Numbered from the stretch's first letter, positions 31,173 through 40,380 are shown. The stretch: DNA of 42,808 nucleotides from Bacillota bacterium (GCA_023389295.1 JAEWEO010000323.1:1-42808); one strand, 5' to 3'. Translations and numbers: made by a program. Notes: a model not told the origin generated them from the letters alone.

Positions 31173-32606
31173 ATGGCACAGGATAAGAAATTAGTTGAGG
31201 CAATCACCTCTATGGATGTGGATTTTGCTCAGTGGTACACAGATGTTGTAAAAAAGGCTGAGTTAGTGGAATACTCCAGTATCAAAGGCTGCATGATTGT
31301 CAGACCGCTTGGTTATGCACTTTGGGAGAACATTCAAAAAGAGTTGGATGCAGATTTTAAAGCAACGGGAGTAGAGAATGTTTATATGCCTATGTTTATT
31401 CCCGAAAGCTTGTTACAAAAGGAGAAAGATCACGTAGAAGGATTTGCTCCGGAAGTAGCTTGGGTTACTCATGGCGGTTTGGAGCCTTTACAGGAGAGAT
31501 TGTGTGTTAGACCTACTTCAGAGACCTTATTCTGTGATTTTTATTCTAATATCATTCAATCACACAGAGATCTTCCGAAGCTCTACAATCAATGGTGTTC
31601 TGTTGTACGTTGGGAGAAAACCACAAGACCGTTCCTTCGCTCTACCGAGTTTTTATGGCAAGAAGGACACACCGCTCATGCAACAGCAGAAGAGGCAGAG
31701 GAAAGAACAATTCAGATGTTAAATGTCTATGCAGATTTCTGCGAGCGAGTACTTGCAATCCCTATGATCAAAGGACGTAAGTCTGAGAAAGAAAAATTTG
31801 CAGGAGCACATGCAACCTATACCATTGAAGCTTTAATGCATGATGGAAAGGCACTCCAATCCGGTACCAGCCATAACTTTGGAGATGGCTTTGCAAGAGC
31901 CTTTGACATTAAGTATACAGATCGTAATAATACCTTACAATATGTGCATCAGACCTCATGGGGTATGTCCACCAGAATTATTGGTGCTATTATCATGGTT
32001 CATGGGGATGATAGCGGATTGGTATTACCTCCTAGAATTGCACCGACTCAGATTATGATTATTCCGATTAATCAGAACAAAGAAGGTGTACTGGATAAGG
32101 CCTTCGAATTAAAGGAGAAATTAAGCTCCTTCAAAGTAAAAGTAGATGATTCTGAAAAGAGCCCAGGTTGGAAGTTTAGTGAGCAGGAAATGCGTGGTGT
32201 ACCGATTCGTATTGAAATCGGACCTAAGGATATAGAAGCAAACCAGGCTGTGATCGTAAGAAGAGATACAAGAGAAAAGATTGTTGTATCCCTCGATGAA
32301 ATTGTGGCAAAAGCCGGTGAAGTCCTAGAAACCATGCAATCCGATATGTTAGAACGTGCGAGAGCTCATCGTGATTCTCACACCTATACAGCGACCAATA
32401 TGGAAGAGTTTGAACAAATTATTGAAGAAAAACCCGGATTTATTAAGGCTATGTGGTGCCAGGATGAAGCTTGTGAGAAGGAAATTAAGGACAGAACCGG
32501 TGCAACCTCCCGTTGTATGCCTTTTGAACAAGAGCATATCGCTGACACCTGTGTATGCTGTGGGAAACCTGCGAATACCATGACTTACTGGGGAAAAGCA
32601 TATTAA
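31173..32606 (+). CDS. proS: Prolyl-tRNA synthetase (archaeal/eukaryotic-like type)
   Basis: ProS charges tRNA-Pro with proline. The 477-residue length, the lack of the bacterial editing insertion, and the C-terminal zinc-type region (CQDEAC, then CVCCGKP) mark the shorter archaeal/eukaryotic-like form found in some Clostridia. Class II motifs are visible: VRPTSETLFC, motif 2 RWEKTTRPFLRSTEFLWQEGHTAH, and motif 3 TSWGMSTRIIGAIIM. An anticodon-binding domain follows (IMIIPINQ onwards). The ATG at 31173 follows GGAGAG. It is controlled by the proline T-box directly upstream and ends at a strong terminator. Confidence 0.96.
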   Translation: MAQDKKLVEAITSMDVDFAQWYTDVVKKAELVEYSSIKGCMIVRPLGYALWENIQKELDADFKATGVENVYMPMFIPESLLQKEKDHVEGFAPEVAWVTHGGLEPLQERLCVRPTSETLFCDFYSNIIQSHRDLPKLYNQWCSVVRWEKTTRPFLRSTEFLWQEGHTAHATAEEAEERTIQMLNVYADFCERVLAIPMIKGRKSEKEKFAGAHATYTIEALMHDGKALQSGTSHNFGDGFARAFDIKYTDRNNTLQYVHQTSWGMSTRIIGAIIMVHGDDSGLVLPPRIAPTQIMIIPINQNKEGVLDKAFELKEKLSSFKVKVDDSEKSPGWKFSEQEMRGVPIRIEIGPKDIEANQAVIVRRDTREKIVVSLDEIVAKAGEVLETMQSDMLERARAHRDSHTYTATNMEEFEQIIEEKPGFIKAMWCQDEACEKEIKDRTGATSRCMPFEQEHIADTCVCCGKPANTMTYWGKAY

Positions 32607-32642
32607 TTCCTAGCTCCTTCATTATCAGTATATGAAAATAAT

Positions 32643-32700
32643 AAAAAGTCTGTATAACCTTGGGATCGATATGATATCACCTGAGGGTACAGACTTTTTA
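32643..32700 (+). terminator. Terminator after proS
   Basis: AAAAAGTCTGTA / TACAGACTTTTT, 12 bp, with inner pairing and T-tract. Confidence 0.88.
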
Positions 32701-32819
32701 TAAAGGATAAGACTTATTATTTACACACGTAAGGTCAGAATAATTCGTATGTATAGCTAGATCTTAGGGATAATATTTTATAAAATGTAAAGAATGCAAA
32801 TTAAGAGAAACGCTTATTC

Positions 32820-32848
32820 TTGAAATAATAAAAATGCTTTGTTATAAT
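32820..32848 (+). promoter_or_regulatory. Promoter for cca
   Basis: TTGAAA (32820-32825), 17-base spacer, TATAAT (32843-32848). Confidence 0.75.
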
Positions 32849-32902
32849 CCTTATTATTAAGAAAAGTGTAAGAATAATTAATTGAAAAGAAGGAGGCAGC
32901 CA

Positions 32903-34288
32903 ATGAATTTTCGGATACCCAGAAAAGTCAATGAGATCATGGAAGAGCTAATGAAACATGGCTATGAAGCGTATGCGGTAGGTGGCTGCGTTCGTGATAT
33001 GATCTTAGGCAGGGACCCTGAGGATTGGGATATCACTACCTCAGCGACGCCACAGGAGATTAAGAAAATATTTAGAAGAACTGTAGATACGGGAATTGCT
33101 CATGGTACAGTAACGGTTCTTATGGACAAAGATCACTATGAAGTTACGACATATCGGGTTGATGGGGAATATCAGGATAACAGGCATCCAAAAGAAGTAA
33201 CTTTTACCTCAAGCCTGGAGGAGGATCTTAAGCGTAGAGATTTTACCATCAATGCCATGGCTTATAATGAAAAAGAAGGTTTCGTAGATCTGTTCGGTGG
33301 CATGGAAGATATAAAAAACCAAGTAATTCGCTGTGTTGGTAGTGCAAAAGAGCGTTTTGATGAGGATGCTCTTAGAATCCTTCGAGCGATACGCTTTGGA
33401 GCTCAGTTGGATTTTCAGATTGAAGAAGAGACCCTAAAGGCGGTCAAAGAAAAGGCAGTCAATTTATTAAACATAAGTGCAGAACGCATTCGTGTGGAGT
33501 TAACAAAGTTATTGATATCTGACCATCCAAAGAAGTTTAAATTATTATATGAGGTTGGAATTACTAAAATTATTTTTCCGGAGTTTGATGCTATGATGAC
33601 TACCGAACAAAAGAATCCTCATCATAGCTATAGCGTTGGTGAACATACGCTGCGTGCTGTATCGGAGGTGGCTTATCGACAGGAGGATAATCGCTTTTCT
33701 CGTAGGGAGAGAACGATTCTTCGCTGGACTATGCTGCTTCATGATATTGAGAAGCCGAATACCATCAGCATAGATAAGGATGGACAAAATCATTTTTATG
33801 GACATCAGGAGAAAGGTGCAATCACAGCTAAAAATATTTTAAAACGGCTTAAATTTGATAACGATACCATGGACAGCGTGGTACACCTAATCAGATGGCA
33901 TGACTATCGATTTGTACTGACACCGGCAGGCATGCGCAGGGCAATGTCTAAAATCGGGAAAGAATATATGGAGCTTCTATTTGAAGTGAACCGTGCAGAT
34001 ACTTCTGCAAAAAACCCCAAGTATACGTTGGAAAAATATGAACGACTTAAAAAAGCAAAGGAAATATATCAAGAAATTATAGAGAAGAAGGAATGTGTAA
34101 GCCTCAAGGAGCTTCAGATTAATGGTAAGGATCTTATTGAAGCCGGACTAAAGCCTGGTAAGGAATTAGGGGCTATATTAAAGTACCTTTTATCAGAAGT
34201 CTTGGAGGACCCGAGTCTTAATGAACGGGAAACACTTTTACTCATGGCAAATAGGAAAAGAAGTATGGAGTCTCAGAATAATTCATAA
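32903..34288 (+). CDS. cca: CCA tRNA nucleotidyltransferase with HD domain
   Basis: This class II enzyme adds or repairs the 3'-terminal CCA of tRNAs. The nucleotidyltransferase head has GGCVRDMILGRDPEDWDI with the catalytic D-x-D, then the HGTVTV strand, RRDFTINAMAYN and DEDALRILRAIRF. After about residue 230 comes an HD domain (HHSYSVGEHTLRAV, MLLHDIEKP, FYGHQEKGA), which in related enzymes may give phosphohydrolase activity. The ATG at 32903 is chosen for AAGGAGG 6 bases upstream, giving 461 residues; the frame is open to a TTG at 32882. The terminator overlaps its 3' end. Confidence 0.93.
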   Translation: MNFRIPRKVNEIMEELMKHGYEAYAVGGCVRDMILGRDPEDWDITTSATPQEIKKIFRRTVDTGIAHGTVTVLMDKDHYEVTTYRVDGEYQDNRHPKEVTFTSSLEEDLKRRDFTINAMAYNEKEGFVDLFGGMEDIKNQVIRCVGSAKERFDEDALRILRAIRFGAQLDFQIEEETLKAVKEKAVNLLNISAERIRVELTKLLISDHPKKFKLLYEVGITKIIFPEFDAMMTTEQKNPHHSYSVGEHTLRAVSEVAYRQEDNRFSRRERTILRWTMLLHDIEKPNTISIDKDGQNHFYGHQEKGAITAKNILKRLKFDNDTMDSVVHLIRWHDYRFVLTPAGMRRAMSKIGKEYMELLFEVNRADTSAKNPKYTLEKYERLKKAKEIYQEIIEKKECVSLKELQINGKDLIEAGLKPGKELGAILKYLLSEVLEDPSLNERETLLLMANRKRSMESQNNS

Positions 34289-34311
34289 GAATTTATTCTG
34301 AGGCTTTTTTA
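34270..34311 (+). terminator. Terminator overlapping the cca stop codon
   Basis: CTCAGAATAATT (34272-34283) pairs with AATTTATTCTGAG (34290-34302), one bulge, followed by C and TTTTTT. The cca stop codon lies in the loop. Confidence 0.85.
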
Positions 34312-34322
34312 TAATCATGAAT

Positions 34323-34451
34323 TAGCAGGTTCTAACATAATATTAGTAAGACGGGTTTTGTCATTATAAAAGTTTCGCCTATCATCCTTATAGCATGTGG
34401 GATAAGAATGCGCAGCCGGGTTAAGCAAAGGTTAGTGGATTTCACCTGCTA
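34323..34451 (+). promoter_or_regulatory. Possible structured leader before the CotS-like gene
   Basis: TAGCAGGT (34323-34330) and ACCTGCTA (34444-34451) can close an 8-bp helix around 113 bases. Inside are GAC/GTC around 34352, a hairpin ATCCTTAT / ATAAGAAT (about 34384-34409), and GTG/CAC near 34435. No known riboswitch or tRNA is recognised. It may be a leader RNA or chance pairing. Confidence 0.3.
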
Positions 34452-34506
34452 GGGATGATTTATAGTGATACAAAAATTGCATGAAATATAGTTAGGAGGA
34501 TTAGCT

Positions 34507-35592
34507 GTGGAGGATAGGAGCCAGGAAGCATTAAAGAGATATCATCTTAAGATCTACAATATATATAGAGCCAGGGGCGCCTTTTTATTGGAAACTGACT
34601 GCGGGCTAAAGCTATACAAAAATTTTGAAGGCTCCAGAAACAGGGCTATGTTTGAGAACAAGGTGAAGGAACATCTGTTGCTTCACGGCTATTCTAATAC
34701 GGATTTATTCGTAAAGACAATGGAGGATGAAATAATCTCCGAGGATAATGTGGGTAATCCATATATTATGAAGAATTGGTTTTGGGGTGAAGAGTGCAAT
34801 CTGAAGGAGCTCTCTCAGATTGAGGTAGCAGCCTCCAATCTTGCAAGGCTACATTGCATACTGAGTGATGTGGATTTTACCAAGGAACAGTTAGAGCATA
34901 ATGTGTCTCCTGATCTGATGGAGACTTTCGAGAAAAGGAATCGAGAGTTAAAAAGAGTAAAAGGGTATATTCGTGATAAGAAGCAGAAGAATGAATTTGA
35001 GCTATCTTATTTGAACTATTATGATGTATTTTATGAGCAGGGACAAAAGGCTGCAAGCAGATTAGCAAGCTCAAAATATAAGGAACTACTAAGCAAAGCA
35101 ATTGAAGATCGAAGTGTTTGTCATGGTAATTATACTTATCATAACATTATTATGTTGAAGTCAAAAACAGATGCCATAACGAAAACCTATATTCCACCGG
35201 GATGGATCAATCGGCAGCCACTCTCCGTGGCAGAACTTGGTGGAGGTGGTGGTCCTATTGCTACAACAAACTTTGAAAAATCCTATATTGGATTACAGAT
35301 CTGTGATTTATACCAGTTTATTCGCAAGGTAATGGAGAAGAATGATTGGGATATTCTTTATGGCAGTAATATGATTGAGGCTTATGACAGAGTGAAACCA
35401 ATTTCGAAGCAGGAATTAAACATATTATATTTATTACTGCTTTATCCTGAGAAGTTGTGGAAGATTACAAACTTTTATTATAATGGTAAAAAGTCCTGGG
35501 TATCAGACCGCAATATTCAGAAATTAAACATAATCGGTGAACAAAATACAAAAAAAGAAATGTTTTTGCAACGGTTAGAAAGTATTTTATAG
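34507..35592 (+). CDS. CotS-like spore coat protein, degenerate kinase fold
   Basis: This 361-residue protein has the aminoglycoside-phosphotransferase/choline-kinase fold of the CotS/YsxE spore coat family. Resemblance is in GLKLYKNFEGSRNRAMFENKV, the lysine region, and EVAASNLARLH. The catalytic loop reads SVCHGNYTYHNIIM (about 203-216): the expected HGD has N208 in place of the catalytic aspartate. The metal-binding D-F-D region reads TNFEKSY (about 254-260), also lacking aspartates. A glycine-rich insert (ELGGGGGP) lies between them. The protein is therefore probably an inactive, structural pseudokinase. GTG at 34507 follows AGGAGG by 7 bases. Confidence 0.8.
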   Translation: MEDRSQEALKRYHLKIYNIYRARGAFLLETDCGLKLYKNFEGSRNRAMFENKVKEHLLLHGYSNTDLFVKTMEDEIISEDNVGNPYIMKNWFWGEECNLKELSQIEVAASNLARLHCILSDVDFTKEQLEHNVSPDLMETFEKRNRELKRVKGYIRDKKQKNEFELSYLNYYDVFYEQGQKAASRLASSKYKELLSKAIEDRSVCHGNYTYHNIIMLKSKTDAITKTYIPPGWINRQPLSVAELGGGGGPIATTNFEKSYIGLQICDLYQFIRKVMEKNDWDILYGSNMIEAYDRVKPISKQELNILYLLLLYPEKLWKITNFYYNGKKSWVSDRNIQKLNIIGEQNTKKEMFLQRLESIL

Positions 35593-35605
35593 GATTAATA
35601 CGTCA

Positions 35606-35634
35606 TTGAATAAATAAGCTGCTTAAGTTATAAT
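35606..35634 (+). promoter_or_regulatory. Promoter for the PEGA-domain gene
   Basis: TTGAAT (35606-35611), 17-base spacer, TATAAT (35629-35634), about 40 bases before the start codon. Confidence 0.75.
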
Positions 35635-35675
35635 ACATATGTGAAAATGTTGTTACATATCAGAGGAAAATAACA

Positions 35676-37148
35676 ATGGGACAAAAAAATAAGAAACAAA
35701 AGAAACGTTTTAAAATAAATAGCAGGCCAATTTTAAGTCTTTTCCTTGGATTTGGTTTTCTATCCATCATCCTACTGTCGATGATGCTTTCGGTGTCACC
35801 GGATACCAAACAGCAGGGTAGAAAAAAAGCGAACAATGCGGAAGATACTTCAAATCTACAAGAGGAAAAGACGGATAATGATACCAAAGTAGCTGTTATT
35901 ACGGCAATTGATACGGATAAAAAGAAGATTGAGCTATATGAGATAGAGCGTCAAGAGTTTATTAGTCTGGAGTATTCGGGAGGTACGAATATTACAGATA
36001 AGTATGGAAAGCTTATATCTATGAGTCAGATAGAACCCGGGATTATGGTGGACATTGTATATCTTAAGGATAAGAATAAGCTAACCGATATGAATATTTC
36101 AAAAAAAGCATGGGAATATGTCGGTGTTAACAATTTATCGATTAATACTACTTTAAACACCATGAAAATTGCAACTACAAAGTATAAGTTTACAGAGGAT
36201 ATTTTCATACGGGACGAGGATAAGTTTATTTCGGTAACAAATCTTGCAGAACAGGATGAGCTTACAATTCGAGGCTTTGAAGAAACTATTTGGTCCATTA
36301 CGGTTACCAGAGGACACGGGACAGTTATTCTTCAAGATTACGGTAAGTTCCTTGGGTCAAATATTACAATTGGTTACGAGTCCATACAACAAATCAAAGA
36401 AAATATGGAAATAACCGTACGGGAGGGAAGCTTCAATCTTACAGTAGATACAGGTAAATATAGTGCGACAAAGAATATTACAGTAAATCGTAATAAAATA
36501 ACCTATGTATCTTTAAGTGATCTGGGACCGGATGCCCTGAAGCAAGGAAACGTCATTTTTCAAATTACACCCTTTGGCGCAGATCTTTATTTGGAGGGAG
36601 AACTGATTTCTTATGCTAATGCCATAGAATTATATTATGGAGAGTATGATATCAAGGTTTCTATGGGTGGATATACCACTTATCAGGGAGTACTTAAGGT
36701 TGATAGTGCCGGCAAGACCATTAAAATAGATTTACCCGAAAACGGTAGTAATGAAGATGCCACGGTTACGGAGACGGAGGATTCTGATAGTACAAACGGA
36801 CAAAGTGGTACGGGATCTAACGCAGGAGATAATACTTCAGGTAATGATCAGAGCTCTGGGAATAATTCCGAAGAGAATCAAGGAGATAATTCCACGAATA
36901 ATTCAGATGATGCTTCCACAGAGGATATCGATGAAGGGCATATGATTTATGTTCAACAACCGGAGGGAGCATCCGTATATATTGATGGGGAATATAAGTG
37001 TACTTCGCCAGGAAGCTTCCCCAAATTGATAGGAACCTATGTAATAACATTTATAAAAGATGGCTATGAGACCATGAGCTATACCATTGAAGTTTCGGAT
37101 GATGATCAGGATACCTATTTCACATTTCCAGATTTAATAAAAAAATAG
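35676..37148 (+). CDS. Membrane-anchored PEGA-domain protein
   Basis: This 490-residue protein is likely exposed outside the cell. The first 17 residues are basic, followed by one membrane helix (about 18-40), with no cleavage or lipobox. Beta-rich domains span about 65-290. A PEGA-like segment follows (about 290-350, FQITPFGADLYLEGELIS), then a low-complexity Ser/Asn/Gly/Asp/Glu linker (about 352-415), and a clear C-terminal PEGA domain: IYVQQPEGASVYIDGEYKCTSPG and FIKDGYE. PEGA domains are found in surface-associated bacterial proteins, of unknown partner. GAGGAAAA lies upstream. Its own promoter and terminator flank it. Confidence 0.82.
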   Translation: MGQKNKKQKKRFKINSRPILSLFLGFGFLSIILLSMMLSVSPDTKQQGRKKANNAEDTSNLQEEKTDNDTKVAVITAIDTDKKKIELYEIERQEFISLEYSGGTNITDKYGKLISMSQIEPGIMVDIVYLKDKNKLTDMNISKKAWEYVGVNNLSINTTLNTMKIATTKYKFTEDIFIRDEDKFISVTNLAEQDELTIRGFEETIWSITVTRGHGTVILQDYGKFLGSNITIGYESIQQIKENMEITVREGSFNLTVDTGKYSATKNITVNRNKITYVSLSDLGPDALKQGNVIFQITPFGADLYLEGELISYANAIELYYGEYDIKVSMGGYTTYQGVLKVDSAGKTIKIDLPENGSNEDATVTETEDSDSTNGQSGTGSNAGDNTSGNDQSSGNNSEENQGDNSTNNSDDASTEDIDEGHMIYVQQPEGASVYIDGEYKCTSPGSFPKLIGTYVITFIKDGYETMSYTIEVSDDDQDTYFTFPDLIKK

Positions 37149-37246
37149 CTAGGTTTCTAAAAGTGACAATAATAGACGAATAAAGCTCTCGCTCTACTCA
37201 TATTTTGTCTATGCGGTAAGTTTTATCCACAATTAAATATTATTTT

Positions 37247-37282
37247 GGTACAACAAATAGATTTGTGTCTACCGATTTTTTA
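37247..37282 (+). terminator. Terminator after the PEGA-domain gene
   Basis: GGTA-CA-ACAAAT / ATTTGT-GTC-TACC hairpin followed by GATTTTTT. Confidence 0.65.
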
Positions 37283-37291
37283 TCCTCTCTC

Positions 37292-37320
37292 TTTTCAAAT
37301 GAGCGTACGTAAGCTATAAT
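37292..37320 (+). promoter_or_regulatory. Promoter for the membrane/coiled-coil gene
   Basis: TTTTCA (37292-37297), 17-base spacer, TATAAT (37315-37320). Confidence 0.65.
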
Positions 37321-37354
37321 AAATGTAAATTTATGGAAAAGAGAGGGGATTTTT

Positions 37355-38527
37355 ATGCTTCAATATTTGTACGACAATCAAATTATCATTTATACCTACG
37401 CAGGGCTCTGTGGCTTAGGTTTATTGCTGCGGCTAATAGTGAATTTGGTATATAATAATTTAGTGAGAGAGTCGGACCGGTTGGGCGAGACCAAAAATAA
37501 AATGTTAAAACACATGAAAATGAAGTTTTCAACTTGCTATAAGTTGAAAATAGGTGTGAATAATGTGGATACTTTTGTGGATAAGAATGTATTAAGGTAT
37601 CGTTTTTGTGGAGTTTTATTATCCACATGGGATAATATCTGTGGATTAATTTTGCTCCTAAACCTTCTGATTGTGCCTATAATCACGGTTTTCGGCGTTG
37701 CCTTCGGTGGTGGACAAGACCAAGTTCTCCTAACAGGTGCTGTGGGGATTTTCACAAGTGCGATACTAATCCTTGTGGATAAAAGTATGAATTTGTCGAA
37801 TAAAAAGAAAATAGTACGGTTAAATTTGATGGATTATTTGGAAAACTTCTGCAAAGTAAGACTGGAACAGGAAATTCTTCATCCGGAACTAGTGGAGCAA
37901 TACCGAAGGGAATACTTCCAATCCGGTGACGGTGTAAAGCAGACCGCAATAACTATGGAACATAATAAGGTGGATGATAAGGATGAATTAAGCCGCCGTA
38001 AAGAAGCCAAACGGCTGAAAGAAGAGGATAGGAAGAAGAAGGCTGCCTTACGTGAGGAAGAGCAAAGAAGGGCAGAGGAAGCAAGAAAAGAAGAAGAAAA
38101 GAGAAGATTAGAAGAGAAAAGGCAGCTGGCAGCAAGGCGCAGAGAGGAAGAACGCCTAAGGCAGGAGGAAGAGAGACAGGCACTTGAGGATAGACGTGCA
38201 GAGTTAAAGCGCAAAGCCATGGAAAAACAGCTGGACTTAGAGAGAAAGAATCAAAAGGCAGAGGAAAATGCTAAGATATTACATAGTCTGGAAGAAGAAT
38301 TCGTAACAACAAAGGATAGAAACGGTATGGAAGCCTTTGCAAAGGGTGTGGAGGAAATTGCAGCTGAAAAGGAGCAAGCTCTTATAAATAGAAATACGAA
38401 ACAGCCAAAGGAGCATAGCCAAAATGAAAAATCTCACAAGAGTTTTGGGAAAACTACGAAAAATGAAGGTGTGAGTCCCCAGGAAGAAAAATTAATAGAG
38501 GATGTGTTAAAAGAATTTTTCGCATAG
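37355..38527 (+). CDS. Membrane protein with long charged coiled coil
   Basis: This 390-residue protein has unknown function. It has an N-terminal membrane helix (about 11-32), a soluble basic segment, and two further hydrophobic helices (about 92-116 and 125-143). It then has a highly charged, Arg/Glu/Lys-rich region (about 205-305: KEEDRKKKAALREEEQRR and similar), which should be a long single helix or coiled coil, and a soluble tail. The membrane arrangement with a cytoplasmic helix suggests a scaffold, but I recognise no family name. AGAGAGGGG precedes the ATG. It lies between the PEGA gene and pgi, with its own promoter. Confidence 0.75.
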   Translation: MLQYLYDNQIIIYTYAGLCGLGLLLRLIVNLVYNNLVRESDRLGETKNKMLKHMKMKFSTCYKLKIGVNNVDTFVDKNVLRYRFCGVLLSTWDNICGLILLLNLLIVPIITVFGVAFGGGQDQVLLTGAVGIFTSAILILVDKSMNLSNKKKIVRLNLMDYLENFCKVRLEQEILHPELVEQYRREYFQSGDGVKQTAITMEHNKVDDKDELSRRKEAKRLKEEDRKKKAALREEEQRRAEEARKEEEKRRLEEKRQLAARRREEERLRQEEERQALEDRRAELKRKAMEKQLDLERKNQKAEENAKILHSLEEEFVTTKDRNGMEAFAKGVEEIAAEKEQALINRNTKQPKEHSQNEKSHKSFGKTTKNEGVSPQEEKLIEDVLKEFFA

Positions 38528-38550
38528 ATTAGGAAACAACAGAATTTTGA

Positions 38551-38579
38551 TTGAATATTTAGTTTGCCTTTGTTAAAAT
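38551..38579 (+). promoter_or_regulatory. Promoter for pgi
   Basis: TTGAAT (38551-38556), 17-base spacer, TAAAAT (38574-38579). Confidence 0.65.
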
Positions 38580-38607
38580 ATAAGAAAAAAGAAAGGGAGT
38601 ATATAAC

Positions 38608-39957
38608 ATGGCAAATAAGGTAATCTTTGATTTTTCTGTTGCAAATAAATTTATCTCACAAGATGAGATAGCTATGATAAAGACTATGGCAGAAGCTGCA
38701 AAGGAACAGCTTGTAAGTAGAACGGGAGCAGGCAATGATTATTTGGGATGGATTGATCTTCCCGTGAACTATGATAAGGAAGAATTTGCACGTATTCAAA
38801 AAGCAGCAGCGAAGATCAGGCAGGATTCTGAGGTGCTGCTTGTTATCGGTATTGGTGGTTCCTATCTGGGAGCTAGAGCGGCAATCGAATTCTTAAGACA
38901 CAGCTTTTATAATTCTGTTTCCAAAGAAATTAGAAAGACACCGGAGATTTATTTCTGTGGTAATAACATTAGCAGTACCTATATGAATCACTTAAAAGAA
39001 GTAATTGGTGATAGAGATTTCTCCATCAACATCATTAGTAAGTCCGGTACTACAACGGAGCCTGCGATTGCATTCCGCGTATTTAAGAAATTATTAAACG
39101 AGAAGTATGGTAGAGCAGAGGCGGCGAAGAGAATTTATGCAACGACGGATAAAGCAAGAGGTGCTCTTAAGAATTTAGCAACAGAAGAAGGCTATGAGAG
39201 CTTTGTCGTTCCCGATGATGTGGGTGGACGATACTCCGTACTTACTGCAGTAGGCCTTCTCCCTATCGCTGTGAGTGGAGCTGATATAACAAAACTCATG
39301 GAAGGTGCTGCAAGCATGAGGAACTATTGCCTTAATAATCCTTATGAGAAAAATGATGCAGTTCTTTATGCAGCAGCTCGCAATGTACTACTTCGCAAGG
39401 GTAAAAGTATCGAGATCCTTGTGAATTACGAGCCCTCCTTACATTTTGTTTCTGAGTGGTGGAAACAACTCTTTGGCGAAAGTGAAGGTAAGGATCAAAA
39501 GGGAATTTTCCCTGCGTCCGTTGATTTTACAACTGATTTACACTCTATGGGCCAATTCATTCAAGATGGACAACGTACTTTGTTTGAAACGGTTATTAAT
39601 GTAGAACAATCCTCTACAGAGATTATATTAGAGGAGGAAGAAGTGGATCTAGACGGTTTGAATTATCTTGCCGGCAAGAGTGTGGACTTTGTTAATAAGA
39701 GTGCTATGAAGGGAACCCTTTTAGCACATACCGACGGTAATGTACCAAACCTAATGGTAACCATACCGGAGCAAAATGAATTCTTCCTTGGAGAATTATT
39801 CTATTTCTTTGAATTTGCTTGTGGTGTAAGCGGATATCTTTTGGGTGTTAATCCATTTGACCAACCAGGCGTAGAGAGCTACAAGAAGAACATGTTTGCA
39901 TTGCTTGGAAAACCGGGCTTTGAAGTTCAAAGAGAAGAACTCTTAAAGAGACTATAA
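38608..39957 (+). CDS. pgi: Glucose-6-phosphate isomerase
   Basis: Pgi interconverts glucose 6-phosphate and fructose 6-phosphate in glycolysis. The 449 residues are the usual size of the short Firmicutes form. Signatures are VIGIGGSYLGARAAIEFL (about 77-94), ISKSGTTTEPAIAFR (about 143-157), DDVGGRYSVLTAVGL, FGESEGKDQKGIFPASVDFTTDLHSMGQFIQDG, and the C-terminal NPFDQPGVESYKKNMF with the catalytic lysine. GAAAGGGAG precedes the ATG. Monocistronic. Confidence 0.96.
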   Translation: MANKVIFDFSVANKFISQDEIAMIKTMAEAAKEQLVSRTGAGNDYLGWIDLPVNYDKEEFARIQKAAAKIRQDSEVLLVIGIGGSYLGARAAIEFLRHSFYNSVSKEIRKTPEIYFCGNNISSTYMNHLKEVIGDRDFSINIISKSGTTTEPAIAFRVFKKLLNEKYGRAEAAKRIYATTDKARGALKNLATEEGYESFVVPDDVGGRYSVLTAVGLLPIAVSGADITKLMEGAASMRNYCLNNPYEKNDAVLYAAARNVLLRKGKSIEILVNYEPSLHFVSEWWKQLFGESEGKDQKGIFPASVDFTTDLHSMGQFIQDGQRTLFETVINVEQSSTEIILEEEEVDLDGLNYLAGKSVDFVNKSAMKGTLLAHTDGNVPNLMVTIPEQNEFFLGELFYFFEFACGVSGYLLGVNPFDQPGVESYKKNMFALLGKPGFEVQREELLKRL

Positions 39958-40024
39958 GCTTTACTGGTAATAGAAGCAGTCGAAGTATAAACAGATAGGA
40001 AAAGGTATCAAAGGCAATTTGTGT

Positions 40025-40057
40025 TCGATCAGGAGTGAAGAAAAAGCTCCTGATCGA
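40025..40057 (+). terminator. Strong hairpin after pgi
   Basis: Perfect 11-bp stem TCGATCAGGAG / CTCCTGATCGA with an 11-base loop. No T-tract follows, so it may protect the mRNA 3' end or terminate weakly. Confidence 0.55.
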
Positions 40058-40093
40058 TTGAAGTAATGTTTGTGATATATTTAAGAAAATTCA

Positions 40094-40222
40094 GTCACAA
40101 GAAATATTTTGTGGAGTATAATGTATTAAAAGATATCGTTTTTTCTAATGATATCCTTAATATAAGAAAAATACCAAGGACTTCATGTATAAAATGGTTA
40201 GGCATGAAGTTATTTTATTTCA
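40094..40222 (+). ncRNA. Possible small RNA
   Basis: GTCACA (40094-40099), 17-base spacer and TATAAT (40117-40122) suggest a promoter. The transcript from about 40129 would begin with a GATATC / GATATC hairpin and end with ACTTCATG / CATGAAGT (40180-40187 with 40203-40210), followed by TATTTTATTT. A 61-codon reading frame over 40066-40251 lacks a ribosome binding site and looks random. Confidence 0.3.
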
Positions 40223-40380
40223 GTAGTAATAAAAAGGTAATGAGACAGTAATGTTGGAATTGGGTACATATCTCTGATCGCTCGCAACCGAATCCCTTTT
40301 ACCTCATGAAGTAATGTGGACTGCCTTGTTACCTTACCAGAACCATTCGGCTGCTTAACATAGATATGACGAACCGCCCC
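40210..40380 (-). other. Unassigned open stretch on the minus strand
   Basis: The minus strand is open for 56 codons without a good start, reading VRHIYVKQPNGSGKVTRQST, then LLHEVKGIRLRAIRDMYPIP. The composition looks more protein-like than the surrounding sequence, but I recognise no family. It may be a gene remnant or part of a structured RNA. Confidence 0.25.

Noticed and set aside
37879..38220. Serine/leucine-rich minus-strand frame opposite the charged helix
   Set aside because: The antisense of GAA/AGA-rich codons gives Ser/Leu runs automatically; not a gene.
40066..40251. 61-codon plus-strand reading frame after pgi
   Set aside because: It has no ribosome binding site, contains hairpins and a promoter-like TATAAT, and has composition expected of random AT-rich sequence.
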